A DNA stretch of 64,000 bases from Streptomyces albospinus (GTDB lineage: Bacteria; Actinomycetota; Actinomycetes; Streptomycetales; Streptomycetaceae), in contig NZ_BMRP01000010.1 in assembly GCF_014648695.1 (NCBI RefSeq), positions 62,001-126,000 of the forward strand, given 5' to 3'. This document shows positions 45,000 through 53,761 of the stretch, piece by piece. A program made the translations under genes and the position numbers. Positions within the stretch are counted from its first letter, which is position 1. Every line of letters starts with the position of its first letter. The notes under the pieces were generated by a model. It did not search any database. It worked only from the letters and a program-made list of their open reading frames with translations, and was not told where the DNA came from.

Positions 45000-45245
45000 C
45001 TCCCTTCCCCTGGGCCCCGCCGCCATTGAGGCCAATACGGCACATATCATGACGGTGCGAACGAAGTGCGGATGTGCGTCCTTCCCACGACCGAGGAGCC
45101 GTCGGCCCGGCCCGGACCGACGGCCGAGCACGACTGACCGCCCGCCGGACCACCAGTGGCTCCGCAGCGGGCCACCGGGCTCTGCCTGTGGGCATCCGGA
45201 CGCGACAGGCTCGTACGCACGGAACTCGAGAAGGGACTGGACCGC

Positions 45246-45860
45246 ATGCGGCATCGCAGCGTCGCCGATCTGATGACCCCCAACGCCGTCGTCGCCCAGC
45301 GGGGCACCCCGTTCCGGGAGATCGCGCATCTCCTCCACGAGTACGACATCAGCGCGGTTCCGGTCATCGATGAGGACGAGCGGCCCGTGGGAGTCGTCTC
45401 CGAGGCCGATCTGCTGCGCCGGCCGTCCGACGAGCGGGGCCGCACCACGGCCGGTGCGATCATGACGAGCCCTGCCGTGGTGGCGCGGCCCGAGTGGAGC
45501 GCCGTGCGCGCGGCCAGAACGATGGAGGAGAAGCGGGTCAAGCGGCTACCGGTGGTCGACGACTCCGGCCGGCTCATCGGAGTGATCAGCCGCCGCGACC
45601 TCGTGCAGCTGTTCCTGCGGCGGGACCGCGCGATCCAGGAAGAGATCCTGGAGGACGTACTGACCCGCACCTTGGGCGTCGCGCCCTCCGCCGTCACGGT
45701 GGACGTCGCCGACGGCACGGTGACGCTCAGCGGCACCTTGGAACGCAGGAGCCTCGTGCCCGTCGCTGTGCGCCTGTGCGAAAGCGTCGACGGTGTGGTC
45801 GAGGTGATCGACCGGCTGGATGCCGTGGAGGACGACCTGGCCGAACGCGGCGGCCGGTGA
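45246..45860 (+). CDS. CBS-pair plus BON domain protein
   Basis: The 204-residue protein has two CBS repeats (SVADLMTPNAVV about 4-60, AGAIMTSPAVV about 70-125) and a BON domain (about 135-198). It is soluble and probably senses adenine nucleotides. The ATG at 45246 with AAGGGAC upstream removes a basic lead of the longer open frame. Neighbours such as PPK2 suggest a stress or energy-related context, but the target is unknown. Confidence 0.85.
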   Translation: MRHRSVADLMTPNAVVAQRGTPFREIAHLLHEYDISAVPVIDEDERPVGVVSEADLLRRPSDERGRTTAGAIMTSPAVVARPEWSAVRAARTMEEKRVKRLPVVDDSGRLIGVISRRDLVQLFLRRDRAIQEEILEDVLTRTLGVAPSAVTVDVADGTVTLSGTLERRSLVPVAVRLCESVDGVVEVIDRLDAVEDDLAERGGR

Positions 45861-46200
45861 GCTGCGGAGCCTCCGCGAGCGCCTCGCGAGCGCCCTGGCC
45901 GAACCCCGGAGGTCGTCTCTGTTCCTGTCAGCCGGCCGGGAGTTGTGCTCCGTCGGCGCAGCCCGCCACTGTTCGTACGTGTGGTGGACGGCACCCAGCA
46001 GCGCGGCTGCCGCAGCCGCACCGAACCCGTCGGTCACAACACCGCGCAGACCACATGGGCGGCTTGCGCCATCTTTTCGCCGCCGCTCACTCCTCTCCCC
46101 AACACCCCGGCCACGCCGCGCCGTTGCCGGGTAGCCGCCCGTGCGCTGCCGTCGCAGAGAGGTGAGTGGCCCTCAGGCGGTCGATCCTCCAGGTCCGGTG
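45861..46200. other. Convergent spacer without gene
   Basis: These 340 bases lie between two convergent genes, the CBS-BON gene and PPK2. I see no gene and no clear bidirectional terminator, although the GC content is high. Confidence 0.5.
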
Positions 46201-47028
46201 TCACTTCTCCAGATCGGCTGAGTGATCGGGAACGTAGGTCTGTAGATCGCGTGGGGGTCGCCGGTAGCCCGTGCCCGGTGGTCGGGGCGGCACTTCCAGT
46301 ACCGGCGGCGGGACTTCGTGGTACGGCACCGTCGACAGCAGGTGGGCGATCATGTTCAGTCGGGCGCGGCGCTTGTCGTCGCTCTCGACGACGTACCACG
46401 GTGCCTCCGGGATGTCGGTGTGGACGAACATGTCGTCCTTGGCTCGTGAGTACTCCTCCCAGCGGGTCAGTGATTCAAGGTCGATCCGGGAGAGTTTCCA
46501 GCGCCGCGTCGGATCGTCCAGGCGCTGTCGGAAGCGCTGTTCCTGCGCCTCGTCGCTGACCGAGAACCAGTATTTGCGCAGGAGGATTCCGTCCTCGACC
46601 AGCATGCGCTCGAATACCGGGCACTGGTGGAGGAAGCGCTGGTACTCGGTGGGTGTGCAGAAGCCCATGACCCGCTCGACGCCGGCCCGGTTGTACCAGC
46701 TGCGGTCGAACAGGACGATCTCGCCGGCCGCGGGAAGGTGCTCGGTGTAGCGCTGGAAGTACCACTGGGTGCGTTCGCGCTCGGTGGGCCGGGGCAGTGC
46801 GACGATGCGGGCCACGCGGGGGTTGAGGTAGGCGGTGACGCGCTTGATGGTGCTGCCCTTGCCGGCCGCGTCGCGTCCCTCGAAGACCACAACGAGCCGC
46901 GTCCCCTCCGTGCGCACCCATTCCTGGAGTTTCACCAGTTCCGTCTGGAGCCGGTAGAGCTCCCGTTCGTACCGTGCCTTCGGCAGCTTGCCGGGTGCCC
47001 GGCTCCTGCTCTCCCGCTCGTCCGCCAT
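46201..47028 (-). CDS. ppk2: Polyphosphate kinase 2 (PPK2)
   Basis: The 275-residue enzyme transfers phosphate between polyphosphate and nucleotides. Walker A is at residues 51-60 (GRDAAGKGST), Walker B is FDRSWYNRAGVE, and the lid region includes RRWKLSRIDLES. It is of single-domain PPK2 length. A longer upstream frame was discarded because the ATG at 47028 matches the family start. It has its own transcription unit. Confidence 0.93.
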   Translation of the reverse strand: MADERESRSRAPGKLPKARYERELYRLQTELVKLQEWVRTEGTRLVVVFEGRDAAGKGSTIKRVTAYLNPRVARIVALPRPTERERTQWYFQRYTEHLPAAGEIVLFDRSWYNRAGVERVMGFCTPTEYQRFLHQCPVFERMLVEDGILLRKYWFSVSDEAQEQRFRQRLDDPTRRWKLSRIDLESLTRWEEYSRAKDDMFVHTDIPEAPWYVVESDDKRRARLNMIAHLLSTVPYHEVPPPVLEVPPRPPGTGYRRPPRDLQTYVPDHSADLEK

Positions 47029-47561
47029 GCGACGACGGTACGAAGGTTCGCGGCGGTGCGGGCGGATGCGGGGGCCGAATGGGGGGATGCCGGAGCGTTG
47101 AGGTCCCCTCGGACCGGGCAGGGGCCGGACGGCCCTTTCGGGTCGGTGTGATGCGTCGTCGCAGGCCGGGAGTGCTGCCGGACCGTGCTCGTTGAAGGGC
47201 GACACCACGACCGCGCGGTGCGTGGCCGCCTCCGAGGAGGCGCCACCATGCCGGACACGCCGCACAGCGTCGGCGATGGCATGCCCCGGCCCGTGGCCGG
47301 GCGGCGGGAGGTGGGGCCGGACGGCCCCTGCCAGGTGCGGGCGGACAACAGCACCCTGAGGGTGCCGCAGCAGCTCCGAGCGAGCGCTGTCGCAGGGAGG
47401 AGGCGCCGTGGTGCACGGCCCGCACACCGTGAGCGACGGGATGGGCAAGACGGTCGTCGCCGTCGGTCAGGAGGCCGCTTCGAGGAGATCGTCGAAACCA
47501 CGGCGGAACGTGCGGCGCCCGTCCGTCGCAGAGGCAGGACGATGCCAGAGGACATGGTGCG
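47029..47561. other. Spacer upstream of divergent PPK2 and GNAT genes
   Basis: No supported gene is seen in these 533 bases. Small frames such as 47185-47565 are Arg/Gly-rich without motifs. It probably holds the two divergent promoters, which I could not assign. Confidence 0.4.
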
Positions 47562-48977
47562 ATGACAGAAACGACGTCCGTCCGCAATGCGGTGTGCGCA
47601 CTGCTCGCCGACGGAACCACCGTCCGGCTGCGCCCGGCGTGCCCGGAGGACCGCGCGCAGGCGCTGCGGTTCTACGACGAGATGTCGGCGGACAGCCTGC
47701 GCAACCGGTTCTTCATGGTGAGCCGCCGCTCCGGAGAACGGGCCGCCGACCGGCTCTGCGCGCCCGGTGCTCCCGGGCACCGCACCTTGGCCGCCTTCCA
47801 GGGCGACCGGCTGGTCGGTGTCGCCGAGTACGAGACCGGTGACGACCCGGCCACCGCGGAGATCGCCCTGGCGGTCGCCGACGACTTCCACCACCGCGGC
47901 GTGGGCACCCTGCTGCTGGAACACCTCGTGCACACCGCCCGCGAGAACGGCGTCGTCGCCTTCACCGCCGATGCGCTCGCGGACAACCACCTCATCCACC
48001 GCGTCCTGGCCGATCTCGGGCTGCACATCACCCGCCGGTACGACGGCACCACGGTCCACGGCGTCATCTCCCTCGAACCGGATGAGAACTACCTCGCCGC
48101 CATGGACCTCCGGGGGCGCACCGCCGGTACCGCGAGTCTGGGCCCGCTGCTGCGGCCCCGTTCCGTCGCGGTCATCGGAGCCGGGACCAGACCCGGGTTG
48201 GTGGGGCGGGCCATCCTGCACAACCTGCGCGGCGGCCACTTCCGGGGGCTCCTCCACGCGGTCGATCCGCACGACCGTGCCATCCTGCACGTCCCCGCCT
48301 TCGCGTCCGTCAGCGACCTGCCCGCCCCTCCGGACCTCGCCGTCATCGCCGTACCGGCAGCGGACGTCCCCGGCGTCGCGGAAGAGTGCGGCCGGGCCGG
48401 CGTGAAGGCGCTGGTGGTGGTGGCCGCCGGCCTCGACGCAGACCTGACCGCGGAGTTGACGGCGGTCTGCCGCCGATGGGGCATGCGGATGGCCGGACCG
48501 AACTGCCTGGGCATCGCCGACACGGAACCGGATGTCCGACTCGATGCGACCTTCGCCGTCGGCCGGCCGCTGCCCGGCACCGCCGGTGTCGCCGTGCAGT
48601 CCGGGGGCGTCGGTGTCGCGCTCCTCGACGGGCTCTCCCGCCTGGGCATCGGCGTCTCCAGCGGCGGTAGTGGACGCCGACGACACAGCGACCGGGGTGG
48701 TCCCGGCGACGGATCCGGCACGTGCGCGGCGGACGGCCGACACCTGTCAGGACCGTCGTGGGGAGGCCGTGATGGCCGCCAGGTCCGTACCCCGCGCACG
48801 GAGTTTGACGCCCGGCTGGAGAGGGAGCCTTATGCCCGACCGATCGGACCCGCCCTCTGGCCGATACCGGTGACCGGGCGGCGGGTGACCTCGTTTCCGC
48901 CTACCGCACATGGCGCTGTCGGGCCGTTCGGTACCGGAACCCGCCCCCGCCGGTCGCTGATCGTGTTCACGCGGTAG
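47562..48977 (+). pseudogene. Truncated GNAT plus CoA-binding (acetyl-CoA synthetase-like) protein
   Basis: The first 180 residues are a GNAT acetyltransferase (VADDFHHRGVGTLLLEHL). The next 185 are the CoA-binding Rossmann part of an ADP-forming acyl-CoA synthetase (RPRSVAVIGAGTRPG, GPNCLGIADT, VAVQSGGVG). The family normally runs about 900 residues, but the match stops abruptly near base 48660 after LGIGVSS. The rest of the frame is Gly/Arg-rich and unrelated. The break could be a deletion, or a frameshift joined to another remnant. Confidence 0.72.
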
Positions 48978-49134
48978 CGAAACGTATTGAAGGAGAGGTC
49001 GGATGCGACCGGTCGGAAAGGGGGAGGGCGCCGCACGGCACAGGCGTCGCTCTTCCCGAGCAGGACACGGCCGAATGGGTGACGATGGAGATGTCCTGAT
49101 CTGACCGTGCTGTGCCATGAAAGAGGTGGGCGGC

Positions 49135-49824
49135 ATGACATTCCCCTCCGAATCCTCGGGCAACGGCCCGCCACGTGAGACCCAGGCCCAGGGCGCATCC
49201 CCGGCGAGCGAAGCCATGGGCGCCATGGCGAACTTCGGCTGGCAGGCCCTGATCACCATCGGTCTGGCATCGATCGCTCTGGGCGTGGTCGTCCTTTCGT
49301 GGCCGAAGGAAACGCTGCGCGTCGTCGGCGTGGCCTTCGGCGTCTACCTGTTGGTCAGCGGCGTCTTCCAGCTGGCCGCGGCGTTCGGCGCTCACGTTCC
49401 TGGGCATCTGCGGGCACTGCACTTCATCACGGGCGGGCTCTGCGTGCTGCTCGGGCTCATCAGTTTCCGGGGCACCCTGCAATCGATCCTGCTGCTCGCC
49501 CTCTGGATCGGCTTCGGCTGGCTGTTGCGCGGCATCATGATGACGTCGGCCGCAGGTGCGTCGCCCGGCGCGCCCGCTCGTGGTTGGCAGATGTTCCTGG
49601 GAATCATCACGGTTCTTGCAGGCATCGTGATGATCGTCGCGCCGTTCGGTTCGATCGCCGTGCTCGCCCTCGTAACGGGCATCATGGCCATCGTTCTGGG
49701 CGCGGTGGAGGTGTTCCACGCCATCCAGCTGCGTGTTGAGGCAGGCCGCCTCACTCCGGGCGCTCCGCCGACCACCAAGCATCGTCGGTCCCTGTTCCAC
49801 GTACACCTTCGCCCGCAGCACTGA
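49135..49824 (+). CDS. HdeD-like (DUF308) membrane protein
   Basis: The 229-residue protein has six hydrophobic segments arranged as three pairs, with LITIGLASIALGVVVLSWP, GVYLLVSGVFQL and IVLGAVEVFHAIQLR typical of DUF308. An N-terminal Ser/Gln/Pro-rich tail precedes them. HdeD-type proteins are linked to acid resistance in E. coli, but their role in Streptomyces is unknown. The ATG at 49135 with GAGGTGGG upstream is chosen over 49117. Confidence 0.8.
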   Translation: MTFPSESSGNGPPRETQAQGASPASEAMGAMANFGWQALITIGLASIALGVVVLSWPKETLRVVGVAFGVYLLVSGVFQLAAAFGAHVPGHLRALHFITGGLCVLLGLISFRGTLQSILLLALWIGFGWLLRGIMMTSAAGASPGAPARGWQMFLGIITVLAGIVMIVAPFGSIAVLALVTGIMAIVLGAVEVFHAIQLRVEAGRLTPGAPPTTKHRRSLFHVHLRPQH

Positions 49825-49916
49825 CCGCCCGATCGGCGCAGATCGCCAAACACGGGTTTCGCGAGTTCGGGATAAGCCGGCCGCCGAGCCCCGCGTGCCG
49901 ACCGGGCCCGAGCCGC

Positions 49917-50030
49917 TGGCCCTGGACGCCATCGACAACGCCCTGCTGACCGAACTCGCCGCCGACGGGCGGATGTCGATGGCCGGGCCGGTCACCAACA
50001 CCGGGCGCAGCCACGAACGGCCCCGCCGGC
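49917..50030 (+). pseudogene. Relic of an Lrp/AsnC-type regulator N-terminus
   Basis: One frame reads LALDAIDNALLTELAADGRMSMA, given here in two parts: LALDAIDNALL and TELAADGRMSMA. It matches the AsnC helix-turn-helix lead (LD.ID..LL..L..DGR.S). After this the sequence decays (GPVTNTGRSHERPRRL) and the ligand domain is missing. Confidence 0.55.
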
Positions 50031-50086
50031 TTCGTAGTCAACGGCCTCTCCCGCGACGCGGCCGACCTCGACCGCTACCTTGACGA

Positions 50087-50166
50087 GCGCCCTGAGCACC
50101 CTGAGCGCCCTGAGTGCTCTGAGCATGCCCACCCTGCCCACCTTGCCCATCGAGCCCATCGAAAAC
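50087..50166. repeat. Array of 9-bp imperfect tandem repeats
   Basis: Four units of the form G(C/T)(G/A)C(C/T)CTGA run from 50087 to 50122. After an eight-base unit come 9-mers such as ACCCTGCCC, ACCTTGCCC and ATCGAGCCC. The 9-base phase holds over about 80 bases. A comparable array is at 59534-59587. Confidence 0.6.
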
Positions 50167-50317
50167 CGCCCCCGTCCTCCGCGATGTCGATCGCCTCACC
50201 GGCAGCTGACCGCGCCGGGCATCTCACCATCGGCCCCGTTCCTTCGGCCTTCTCGTACCGGTCGCGAGGTCGAGGAGATCTTCTTCGGCGAGCGCGGACT
50301 GTGTGATACGAGACCCT

Positions 50318-50346
50318 TTGCATGATCATGCGCAAGGGTGCATACT
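50318..50346 (+). promoter_or_regulatory. argG promoter with ArgR (ARG) box
   Basis: A TTGCAT -35 (50318-50323) and CATACT -10 (50341-50346) are spaced by 17 bases. The ATG follows six bases after the -10, so the message would be nearly leaderless. The perfect palindrome GCATGATCATGC (50320-50331) overlaps the -35 and fits Streptomyces ARG boxes, so arginine repression by ArgR is expected. Confidence 0.6.
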
Positions 50347-50352
50347 CTTCCT

Positions 50353-51798
50353 ATGTCTAAGGTCCTCACCTCCCTTCCCGCCGGCGAGCGCGTCGGTATC
50401 GCCTTCTCCGGCGGCCTCGACACCTCCGTCGCGGTCGCGTGGATGCGCGACAAGGGCGCCATCCCGTGCACCTACACCGCCGACATCGGCCAGTACGACG
50501 AGCCCGACATCGCCTCGGTGCCCGGCCGCGCGAAGACCTACGGTGCCGAGATCGCGCGCCTGGTCGACTGCCGCGCGGCGCTGGTCGAGGAGGGACTGGC
50601 CGCGCTCACCTGCGGGGCGTTCCACATCCGCTCGGGCGGGCGTGCCTACTTCAACACCACGCCGCTCGGCCGCGCCGTCACGGGCACCCTCCTGGTCCGG
50701 GCGATGCTTGAGGACGACGTGCAGATCTGGGGTGACGGCTCGACCTTCAAGGGCAACGACATCGAGCGGTTCTACCGGTACGGCCTGCTCGCCAACCCGC
50801 AGCTGCGGATCTACAAGCCTTGGCTGGACGCGGACTTCGTGGCCGAGCTCGGTGGCCGCAAGGAAATGTCGGAGTGGCTTCTCGCCCACGACCTGCCCTA
50901 CCGCGACAGCACCGAAAAGGCGTACTCCACCGACGCCAACATCTGGGGTGCCACCCACGAGGCCAAGACCCTGGAGCACCTGGACACCGGTGTGGAGACC
51001 GTGGAGCCGATCATGGGCGTGCGGTTCTGGGACCCCGAGGTCGAGATCCTCACCGAGGACGTGACGATCGCCTTCGACCAGGGCCGCCCGGTGAAGGTCA
51101 ACGGCAAGGAGTTCGTCTCCCCCGTGGACCTGGTCATGGAGGCGAACGCCATCGGCGGTCGGCACGGCATGGGCATGTCGGACCAGATCGAGAACCGGAT
51201 CATCGAGGCCAAGAGCCGCGGCATCTACGAGGCGCCCGGCATGGCCCTGCTGCACGCGGCGTACGAGCGCCTGGTCAACGCGATCCACAACGAGGACACC
51301 CTCGCCCAGTACCACAACGAGGGACGGCGCCTCGGCCGGCTGATGTACGAGGGCCGCTGGCTGGATCCGCAGGCGCTGATGGTGCGCGAGTCCTTGCAGC
51401 GCTGGGTCGGCGCGGCCGTCACCGGCGAGGTGACGCTGCGGCTGCGGCGCGGTGAGGACTACTCGATCCTCGACACCACGGGCCCGGCGTTCAGCTACCA
51501 CCCGGACAAGCTGTCCATGGAGCGCACCGAGGACTCGGCGTTCGGCCCGGTGGACCGGATCGGCCAGCTCACCATGCGCAACCTCGACATCGCCGACTCG
51601 CGCGCCAAGCTGGAACAGTACGCCGGCCTCGGCCTGATCGGCACCGCCAACCCCGCCATCGGTGCCGCCCAGGCGGCGGCGACCGGGCTGATCGGCAGCA
51701 TGCCGGAGGGCGGCGCGGAGGCCATCGCCTCCCGCGGCGAGGTCTCCGCCGACGACGAGATGCTGGACCGCGCCGCGATGGAGTTCGGCACGGACTGA
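50353..51798 (+). CDS. argG: Argininosuccinate synthase
   Basis: The enzyme joins citrulline and aspartate using ATP in arginine synthesis. The 481-residue protein has the PP-loop AFSGGLDTSVA, TYTADIGQYDEPD, RVLRAVTGTLL-like RAVTGTLLVRAML and STDANIWGATHEA. It belongs to the longer ArgG subtype (about 450-480), not the roughly 400-residue one common in actinobacteria, so it may be a second copy. It stands alone, flanked by a probable ArgR box and a strong terminator. Confidence 0.94.
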   Translation: MSKVLTSLPAGERVGIAFSGGLDTSVAVAWMRDKGAIPCTYTADIGQYDEPDIASVPGRAKTYGAEIARLVDCRAALVEEGLAALTCGAFHIRSGGRAYFNTTPLGRAVTGTLLVRAMLEDDVQIWGDGSTFKGNDIERFYRYGLLANPQLRIYKPWLDADFVAELGGRKEMSEWLLAHDLPYRDSTEKAYSTDANIWGATHEAKTLEHLDTGVETVEPIMGVRFWDPEVEILTEDVTIAFDQGRPVKVNGKEFVSPVDLVMEANAIGGRHGMGMSDQIENRIIEAKSRGIYEAPGMALLHAAYERLVNAIHNEDTLAQYHNEGRRLGRLMYEGRWLDPQALMVRESLQRWVGAAVTGEVTLRLRRGEDYSILDTTGPAFSYHPDKLSMERTEDSAFGPVDRIGQLTMRNLDIADSRAKLEQYAGLGLIGTANPAIGAAQAAATGLIGSMPEGGAEAIASRGEVSADDEMLDRAAMEFGTD

Positions 51799-52122
51799 CC
51801 AGCCTCGTCGAGCGGAAGGCTCGGCACCCCGAGGGTGATGCACCACCGGAAAGGCCGGCCCGGCGCCAGCGGCGCCGAGCCGGCCTCTTCCGCTGCCCAG
51901 GCTGGTAGCCAGGAGGAGGCGCAGGCACCGTCGCACCGACAGTGTCCGAGGCAAGGCTCAGTGGGCCGCGTCGCTGTGGCGCTCGGAGTCCTGCACGAGG
52001 CGCGCGACGAGCGGGCGGACACCGGCGGCATCCGATGGCGAAAGGCCCGTGTCCGAGCCGGTGGACCTGCGCACCCAACTCGCCTGATCTTCCCGCCCGA
52101 TGCATTCAACCGCTCGATGCAC
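51799..52122. other. Spacer with argG terminator
   Basis: Apart from the terminator hairpin at 51853-51885, I see no gene or other element in these 324 bases. The gene to the right is on the minus strand and ends here. Confidence 0.5.
51853..51885 (+). terminator. Strong GC-rich hairpin terminator after argG
   Basis: A 15-base stem (GGCCGGCCCGGCGCC against GGCGCCGAGCCGGCC, one mismatch) with a three-base AGC loop lies 54 bases after the argG stop. No T-run follows, as usual in Streptomyces. Confidence 0.8.
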
Positions 52123-52650
52123 TCAATGCAGTTGTGCCTTGGCGACCACGATGATGAGGCCCAGCACCAGGTTGACGGCGCCCGAGATCACCACCAGGCG
52201 CAGGGAGGCGCCGGCGCGGATGGCGGCCGTGCTCGCCCAGCCGATCTGCTCGGCCACGGCGACGGACAGCGCGAACCACGCGGTGCCTGCCAGCCCCAGC
52301 CCCAGCAGCGGACTGACCGCCACGGCGACGGCCGGCGACGCCGCCGCTTGGACGATCGGCCACTCATCCCTCGCCACGCGCCTGACCATCGCCCACGTCA
52401 GATGCCGGTACGACGCCAGGTCGCCGACGAGGCGGGCGTAGACGTGCGCTGCCCAGAACACCAGCCCGGTGACGAGCAGCAGCAGGACGAGCCCGACCCG
52501 GGGAAACGGTCCGAACGTGGCGGTGCCGGCCACGACGGACGCGGCCAAGAGGGAGCCGTAGACCGCGCCCGTGTAATTGCCACCCGGCTGCTCCGGCCGC
52601 GGTTGCCCCTCGTCGTCCGCCCGGTCGCCGGCGTTGCTGTGATCCGCCAT
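52123..52650 (-). CDS. Integral membrane protein of unknown function
   Basis: The 175-residue protein has four hydrophobic segments (AVYGSLLAASVVAG, GLVLLLLVTGLVFWAAHVYA, SPLLGLGLAGTAWFALSVAV, LVVISGAVNLVLGLIIVVA) after a short acidic lead. No family is recognised. The start at 52650 gives a clean N-terminus, although the GAAGG ribosome-like site is very close. It is monocistronic. Confidence 0.65.
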   Translation of the reverse strand: MADHSNAGDRADDEGQPRPEQPGGNYTGAVYGSLLAASVVAGTATFGPFPRVGLVLLLLVTGLVFWAAHVYARLVGDLASYRHLTWAMVRRVARDEWPIVQAAASPAVAVAVSPLLGLGLAGTAWFALSVAVAEQIGWASTAAIRAGASLRLVVISGAVNLVLGLIIVVAKAQLH

Positions 52651-52815
52651 GCCTTCAGGATCGCCGGGGGCGCGCCGGCTCGCACTGCGCACCGGCACCT
52701 GACCCCGGCCGACATCGGCATCGCCGACACCACCGTCCGCACGACACCGGCATCAGCCTCCGACGGAATGCCCGCCCGAGCGGAATGTCTGCGTCCACCG
52801 AATGCCTGGGGACTC

Positions 52816-53337
52816 CTACGGCCGGTAGAGGGCCTTGGCGCGCGTCAGGTCGACCGGCCCGTCCTGGGGAATGGGCAGGAAGTAGTCCACCTGCCATGCC
52901 TGTGTGCTGCGGGCCTGACGGTTCGTCGTCGTCACCCACGGCGGATAGACGCGGAACGCGCGCTTCCCGCCAGAGCCGTGCCTGGACACGATGTTCCGAT
53001 CGCACAGCACGTCCTGCGGGAACACGAACTGCCCGAACCCGTCGCCGTCGCGGCTGCTGACGACAAAGAGGTCGACGGCGTCATCGACATCGAACGGCCG
53101 GATGGGGCCCTCGGTGGACCTCTGCCACACGGTGACGAACTGGCCGACCTTCGTAGGGGTCGTTTTGGCCACCCGGAACCTTGCCGAGCGACCATCCACC
53201 GTGAACGCATGAGCTACGTACTCGGCACCTTCCGCCTCGGCCACCGGCGGTGAGCAGTCGAGCCCACCCGGTTCGTACACCCGCGTTTTCGCCGCCAGCA
53301 GGTCACCGTGCACAGCCCAGGTCTCGTTCGTCGCCAC
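52816..53337 (-). CDS. MepB-family protein
   Basis: The 173-residue soluble protein has GRSARFRVAKTTPTKVGQFV (given as GRSARFRVAKTT and PTKVGQFV), VTVWQR, GPIRPFD and GQFVFPQDVL, characteristic of MepB. MepB was named from the mepRAB locus of Staphylococcus, where its function is unclear. No neighbour helps the assignment. The region upstream is a tandem repeat spacer. Confidence 0.8.
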   Translation of the reverse strand: MATNETWAVHGDLLAAKTRVYEPGGLDCSPPVAEAEGAEYVAHAFTVDGRSARFRVAKTTPTKVGQFVTVWQRSTEGPIRPFDVDDAVDLFVVSSRDGDGFGQFVFPQDVLCDRNIVSRHGSGGKRAFRVYPPWVTTTNRQARSTQAWQVDYFLPIPQDGPVDLTRAKALYRP

Positions 53338-53761
53338 GCCCCAATCCTGCCATCAACGCCCACCCTCCCTGACGCGGCCACCGCTTGGCAGGCTCCAGGC
53401 AGTGACGCCCGCCTGCGAGCCGCCCGCCTGCGAGCCGCCCGCCTGCGAGCCGCCCGGCGGAGCGGCGCGCAGGCGGGAAGTTCACCGGGCTCGGTGAGGT
53501 TCCGGCGGCCGGGTACCGATGCCGCCTGCTGCCCGGTCCGGTCCGGCACGAAGGCACACGCGAGGACGGAGCCGATCACCTGGCCGCCGCGGCAGCGCGA
53601 AATGAGACGGAGCCGGTCATCCGCACGGTGACACGAGCCGGCGCCCTACTGCCGACCGAACACTGACCCCGGAGCAACCCACACGGAACCCTGCACGCGC
53701 CGCGCCAAGGGCTGCCGCGTGCCCGGCCCGGTCGCCTGGCTCCCGGCTTGCGGGGCGGCGG
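53338..53761. other. Spacer with 15-bp tandem repeat
   Basis: The 424-base spacer has no gene. It contains three exact 15-base repeats at 53411-53455, and the remainder has no clear motif. Confidence 0.5.
53411..53455. repeat. Three perfect tandem copies of a 15-bp unit
   Basis: The unit GCCTGCGAGCCGCCC is repeated exactly at 53411, 53426 and 53441. Because the length is a multiple of three and perfect, it probably arose recently by slippage. It lies just upstream of the MepB start. Confidence 0.85.

Larger units (their letters stand above)
49825..50352. other. Spacer with Lrp relic, 9-bp repeats and argG control region
   Basis: The zone holds an Lrp-type remnant (49917-50030), an array of 9-base repeats (50087-50166) and the promoter and operator of argG (50318-50346). 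No intact gene is present. Confidence 0.6.

Noticed and set aside
47185..47565. Small plus-strand frame upstream of the GNAT gene
   Set aside because: It is Arg/Gly-rich, has no convincing ribosome site and no family.
51942..53253. Plus-strand frames across the membrane protein and MepB genes
   Set aside because: They read opposite two better-supported minus-strand genes and contain His/Arg/Asp-rich sequence without motifs.
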